Part shown: positions 7,054 through 8,887 of the stretch, one piece after another
Numbering within the stretch: position 1 is the first letter of the stretch
How the letters are laid out: each line of letters opens with the position of its first letter
Origin: JAIXWP01 sp049318685
GTDB lineage: Bacteria; Bacteroidota; Bacteroidia; Flavobacteriales_D; Sanyastnellaceae
Direction of reading: 5' to 3'
Length of the DNA stretch: 8,887 nt
Assembly (NCBI GenBank): GCA_049318685.1
Contig: JBMOFW010000119.1
Location: 1 to 8,887 of the forward strand
Position numbers and translations under genes: made by a program
Notes under the pieces: model-generated
What the model saw: only the letters and a program-made list of their open reading frames with translations
Databases searched by the model: none
What the model was told of the DNA's origin: nothing

Positions 7054-7060
7054 ATTTTTG
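7053..7060 (+). promoter_or_regulatory. Candidate -7 promoter element for the repeat-protein gene
   Basis: TATTTTTG fits the Bacteroidota -7 consensus TAnnTTTG exactly. Transcription would start near 7066, leaving a leader of about 45 bases before ATG 7111. No good TTG lies at the -33 distance; the nearest, at 7043-7045, is too close. The element overlaps the first base of the Shine-Dalgarno-like GGAGGTGAT at 7060-7068. If this promoter is real, that motif would lie at or upstream of the transcript start. Confidence 0.28.
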
Positions 7061-7089
7061 GAGGTGATAGAGGTGTGTTTTTTACCTCC
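7060..7089 (+). promoter_or_regulatory. Perfect Shine-Dalgarno match sequestered in a hairpin
   Basis: GGAGGTGAT (7060-7068) is a 9-base exact complement to the usual bacterial 16S rRNA 3' end, rare in Bacteroidota, where genes seldom use such sites. Bases 7060-7067 can pair with TTACCTCC (7082-7089), 8 pairs including one G-U, hiding the site. The shorter GAGGT at 7070-7074 competes for the same ACCTC. The motif is too far (about 45 bases) from ATG 7111 to serve it directly, but is well spaced for GTG 7073, which opens a 15-codon frame. Confidence 0.38.
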
Positions 7090-7120
7090 CTACTTCTATA
7101 AATTAATGAGATGCAATTGA
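7073..7120 (+). CDS. Possible 15-codon leader ORF overlapping the repeat-protein start
   Basis: GTG at 7073 opens a frame of 15 codons that reads VCFLPPYFYKLMRCN and stops at TGA 7118-7120, ten bases inside the repeat-protein gene, which starts at ATG 7111. It lies about 8 bases after the GGAGG of a perfect Shine-Dalgarno match, and its codons TTA CCT CCC form the strand that can pair with that site. Such an arrangement could couple leader translation to initiation at 7111. It is very short, has no homology I can name and may be chance, particularly if transcription starts at about 7066. Confidence 0.22.
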   Translation: MCFLPPYFYKLMRCN

Positions 7121-8887
7121 GACCTTTTACTCTAGCTACAAGACGTTTGATGAATGTGCCAATTTGGTCAGTATTAACTGCCCTAATCATCATCCTCGGC
7201 TCTGCTCAAATGGCCGGTGCACGCACCACAAATGATCTACTCCCGGTTCCAAACTATGGTTTGGATATTCAACCAAATTCTTTCTCCAACTGTGGTTCGT
7301 TCTCTGCCACACTCCTGATTATCAATTCGGAGGTCGGAGTCAGCTATCAAATTTTCAATGGTGCCGTTCCGTCCGGAGCGGCAGTCTTGGGAACTGGCGG
7401 GAATATTAATATCAACTCGGGCCCCATTGCCTCCTCGACGACGCTTTCTGTTCGTGCAACGGAGACTTTCGGTGCGGGCATTTCAGGATTTCTGACAGAA
7501 ACAATTCCGGTCACGATATCTCAACTACCAACCACTTCGAATGCTGGAAATAATCAGGTCAATTGCGGATTGTCTATTGCTTTGAATGCAAACAATCCTG
7601 TAGTTGGAACGGGCGCTTGGTCGCTTGTCAGTGGCCCCGGAACAGCCGCTTTCTCGAATATTAATCAACGCAATTCTTTGGTGACGGTCTCTACACAAGG
7701 AAGCTACACGTTCCAATGGAGCATTTCGAATGGGGTATGTCCTCCAAGTACTTCTACCGTGACTATCATTTTCTATGCACCGCCAACGACAGCAAATGCC
7801 GGACCTGATCAATTGGTTTGCGGATTGTCTGCAACCATGGCGGGAAATGCTCCCGCGAATGGCAATGGTGCATGGTTTCTTGTTTCAGGCCCAGGTGGTG
7901 CGTCATTTGGGAATAGCACCGATCCGTTTACTGACATGACCGTATTTATCACGGGCACTTATGTCGTGCAGTGGATCGTGTTCAACGGGGTTTGTCCTTT
8001 CTCGAGCGACCAAGTGTCGATCACCTTCACGGAAGATCAAGTTGCATCTGATGCCGGCGCCGACCAGTCGGTTTGTGCTTTAACGACTTCTTTAAATGGA
8101 AATGATCCGGGTGTGCATTCAGGCCAATGGTTGTTGGTTTCCGGTCCAGGCACCGCAACATTTACCAACAGCGCGAGTCAAACTACGGATGTGACAGTTT
8201 CAGTTGGCGGCACCTATGTGTTTTCGTGGAATATTGATAATACTCCCTGTCCATTGTCTTCTGACGAAATCTCGGTTGATTTTACCTTGTTCACTGAAGT
8301 GTGTGATGGAGTTGACAATGACTGTGATTTAGCCATAGATGAAGGCTTCGATGTGGATGGAGATACTTTCACTTCGTGTGGTGGTGATTGTGATGATAAC
8401 AATGCTGCTGTTTATCCCGGTGCAATTGAAGTGTGTGACGGACTAGATAATGATTGCGATCTCGCCATAGATGAAGGAGTCCAAAATATCTATTATGCCG
8501 ACACCGATGGAGATACTTATGGAGATGTCGGTAATACAACACTTGCGTGTTCTTTGCCTGCCGGATATGTGAATGACAATACGGATTGTGATGATAGCAA
8601 TGCAGCCATCAATCCTGGTGTAGCTGAAATCTGTAATGGAGTAGATGACAACTGTAACGTAACGATCGACGAAGGAGTGCAGACAACTTTCTTCGCGGAT
8701 ACAGATAACGATACTTATGGTGATCCAGCCAATACAACCCTTGCGTGTTCTCAGCCTATTGGCTACGTGAGCAATAATACCGATTGCGACGACACCGACG
8801 CTTCTATTAATATAGCAGGAATAGAAATTTGTGATGGTGCTGACAACGATTGTGACACTTCAATCGACGAAGGCGTGCTTTTGACAT
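7111..8887 (+). CDS. Large secreted repeat protein with PKD/Ig-like and MopE-type metal-binding motifs, 3' end outside the window
   Basis: The frame is open from ATG 7111 to the window edge (592 codons and one base), with no stop. Residues 1-37 are an unusually long signal peptide: a basic n-region (LRPFTLATRR), a core (WSVLTALIIILGSA) and likely cleavage after MAGA. ATG 7150 would give a shorter version. Residues 38-140 are a beta-rich Ig-like region. Residues 141-395 are three tandem 85-residue PKD/Ig-like repeats, each with two conserved Cys and a W-L-SGPG core. From 396 on come MopE-type motifs (CDG.DNDCD..IDEG, TDCDD, D.DGDTYGD) rich in Asp and Cys, likely binding calcium or copper. Proteins of this build in Bacteroidota are cell-surface or secreted, often ending in a type IX secretion signal, which here would lie beyond the window. 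Role unknown; adhesion or matrix is plausible inference. Confidence 0.9.
   Translation, partial: MQLRPFTLATRRLMNVPIWSVLTALIIILGSAQMAGARTTNDLLPVPNYGLDIQPNSFSNCGSFSATLLIINSEVGVSYQIFNGAVPSGAAVLGTGGNININSGPIASSTTLSVRATETFGAGISGFLTETIPVTISQLPTTSNAGNNQVNCGLSIALNANNPVVGTGAWSLVSGPGTAAFSNINQRNSLVTVSTQGSYTFQWSISNGVCPPSTSTVTIIFYAPPTTANAGPDQLVCGLSATMAGNAPANGNGAWFLVSGPGGASFGNSTDPFTDMTVFITGTYVVQWIVFNGVCPFSSDQVSITFTEDQVASDAGADQSVCALTTSLNGNDPGVHSGQWLLVSGPGTATFTNSASQTTDVTVSVGGTYVFSWNIDNTPCPLSSDEISVDFTLFTEVCDGVDNDCDLAIDEGFDVDGDTFTSCGGDCDDNNAAVYPGAIEVCDGLDNDCDLAIDEGVQNIYYADTDGDTYGDVGNTTLACSLPAGYVNDNTDCDDSNAAINPGVAEICNGVDDNCNVTIDEGVQTTFFADTDNDTYGDPANTTLACSQPIGYVSNNTDCDDTDASINIAGIEICDGADNDCDTSIDEGVLLT
7531..8295 (+). 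repeat. Three tandem 255-base (85-residue) PKD/Ig-like protein repeats
   Basis: Units start at 7531, 7786 and 8041 and each is exactly 255 bases. Shared residues are NAG/DAG with a following Q, a first Cys (NCGLS, VCGLS, VCALT), the core W.LVSGPG, then GTY.F.W or its variant, and a second Cys followed by Pro (GVCPP, GVCPF, TPCPL). DNA identity between units is limited, so these are old protein repeats and not recent duplications. The paired cysteines probably form a disulfide in each module. Confidence 0.85.
8296..8887 (+). repeat. MopE-type Asp/Cys-rich metal-binding repeats (44, 66, 66 residues, then partial)
   Basis: Units begin at GAA codons 8296, 8428, 8626 and 8824. Each opens with E(V/I)C(D/N)G.D(N/D)(D/N)C(D/N)...IDEG, then usually ADTD.DTYGD, NTTLACS.P.GYV and TDCDD..A.IN. 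The second and third units are both 198 bases; the first is 132 bases and lacks 22 residues corresponding to the middle ACS.P.GYV part. The motif matches the putative copper-binding MopE family (PF11617 as I recall it), and the DTDGDTYGD stretches also look like calcium loops. The fourth unit is cut by the window edge. Confidence 0.85.

Larger units (their letters stand above)
6961..7110. other. 150-base intergenic region between ABM gene and repeat-protein gene
   Basis: Apart from the possible 15-codon leader frame, no gene fits here. It holds, in order, an A-rich stretch, the 8-pair hairpin at 7019-7039, an exact TAnnTTTG element at 7053-7060, the Shine-Dalgarno-like GGAGGTGAT with its pairing partner at 7082-7089, and an AT-rich stretch before ATG 7111. 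TTGATTTG at 6957-6964, overlapping the ABM stop, is a second promoter -7 candidate with one mismatch. A promoter there would place all of the structured elements on the transcript. Confidence 0.55.

Noticed and set aside
7525..7812. Minus-strand frames inside the repeat-protein gene (also 8214-8402)
   Set aside because: They have Arg/Ser-rich shadow composition, no recognisable features, and lie opposite a long convincing coding frame.
7531..8887. Regular repeats that might suggest a CRISPR array or satellite DNA
   Set aside because: The units are 255 and 198 (or 132) bases, lie in one uninterrupted reading frame and are conserved at protein more than DNA level. They are protein modules.
7111..8887. 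SprB-type gliding adhesin
   Set aside because: The repeats lack the SprB pattern and instead match PKD/Ig-like and MopE modules. No gliding-motility C-terminal domain is in view.
1..8887. A defence, mobile or biosynthetic system hidden in the window
   Set aside because: All long frames are accounted for by metabolism, secreted peptidase, envelope proteins and hypotheticals. No transposase, integrase, nuclease, helicase, reverse transcriptase or tRNA-linked att site was found on either strand.

Overview
The window looks like a chromosomal piece of a member of the Bacteroidota (Flavobacteriia-like), most likely the end of a short-read contig. The evidence is a moderately AT-rich sequence, genes mostly without Shine-Dalgarno sites, a DUF5686 outer-membrane protein with a carboxypeptidase-regulatory-like N-terminus, an HMG-CoA lyase whose N-terminus reads IKIVECPRDAMQG as in flavobacterial enzymes, and a large secreted protein built of PKD/Ig-like and MopE-type repeats. 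The first 13 bases are the 3' end of the Illumina TruSeq adapter and are not genomic.

Layout: (1) 14-1244, plus strand: the 3' part of an unrecognised gene overlapping a complete HMG-CoA lyase gene (leucine catabolism). (2) 1241-2280, minus strand: an unrecognised small cytoplasmic protein, then a small secreted protein. (3) 2348-3997, plus strand: a secreted M1-family zinc aminopeptidase that starts without any ATG and carries a terminator-like palindrome inside its coding sequence. (4) 4019-6553, minus strand: the 844-residue DUF5686 outer-membrane protein, convergent with the peptidase. (5) 6631-6960, plus strand: a small antibiotic-biosynthesis-monooxygenase-fold protein. (6) 6961-7110: a 150-base intergenic region with two hairpins, a 9-base perfect Shine-Dalgarno match and a possible 15-codon leader ORF. 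(7) 7111-8887, plus strand: the first 592 codons of a large secreted repeat protein, open at the window edge.

There is no single pathway. HMG-CoA lyase is central metabolism; the M1 peptidase, the DUF5686 protein, the small secreted protein and the repeat protein all belong to the cell envelope or secretome. Gene packing is tight: one convergent pair overlaps by 4 bases and the other is 21 bases apart, with no terminator between them. No defence system, CRISPR array, transposon, tRNA or rRNA was seen. The least ordinary signals are regulatory: the intragenic bidirectional terminator-like hairpin at 3710-3742 and the structured leader at 7019-7120.
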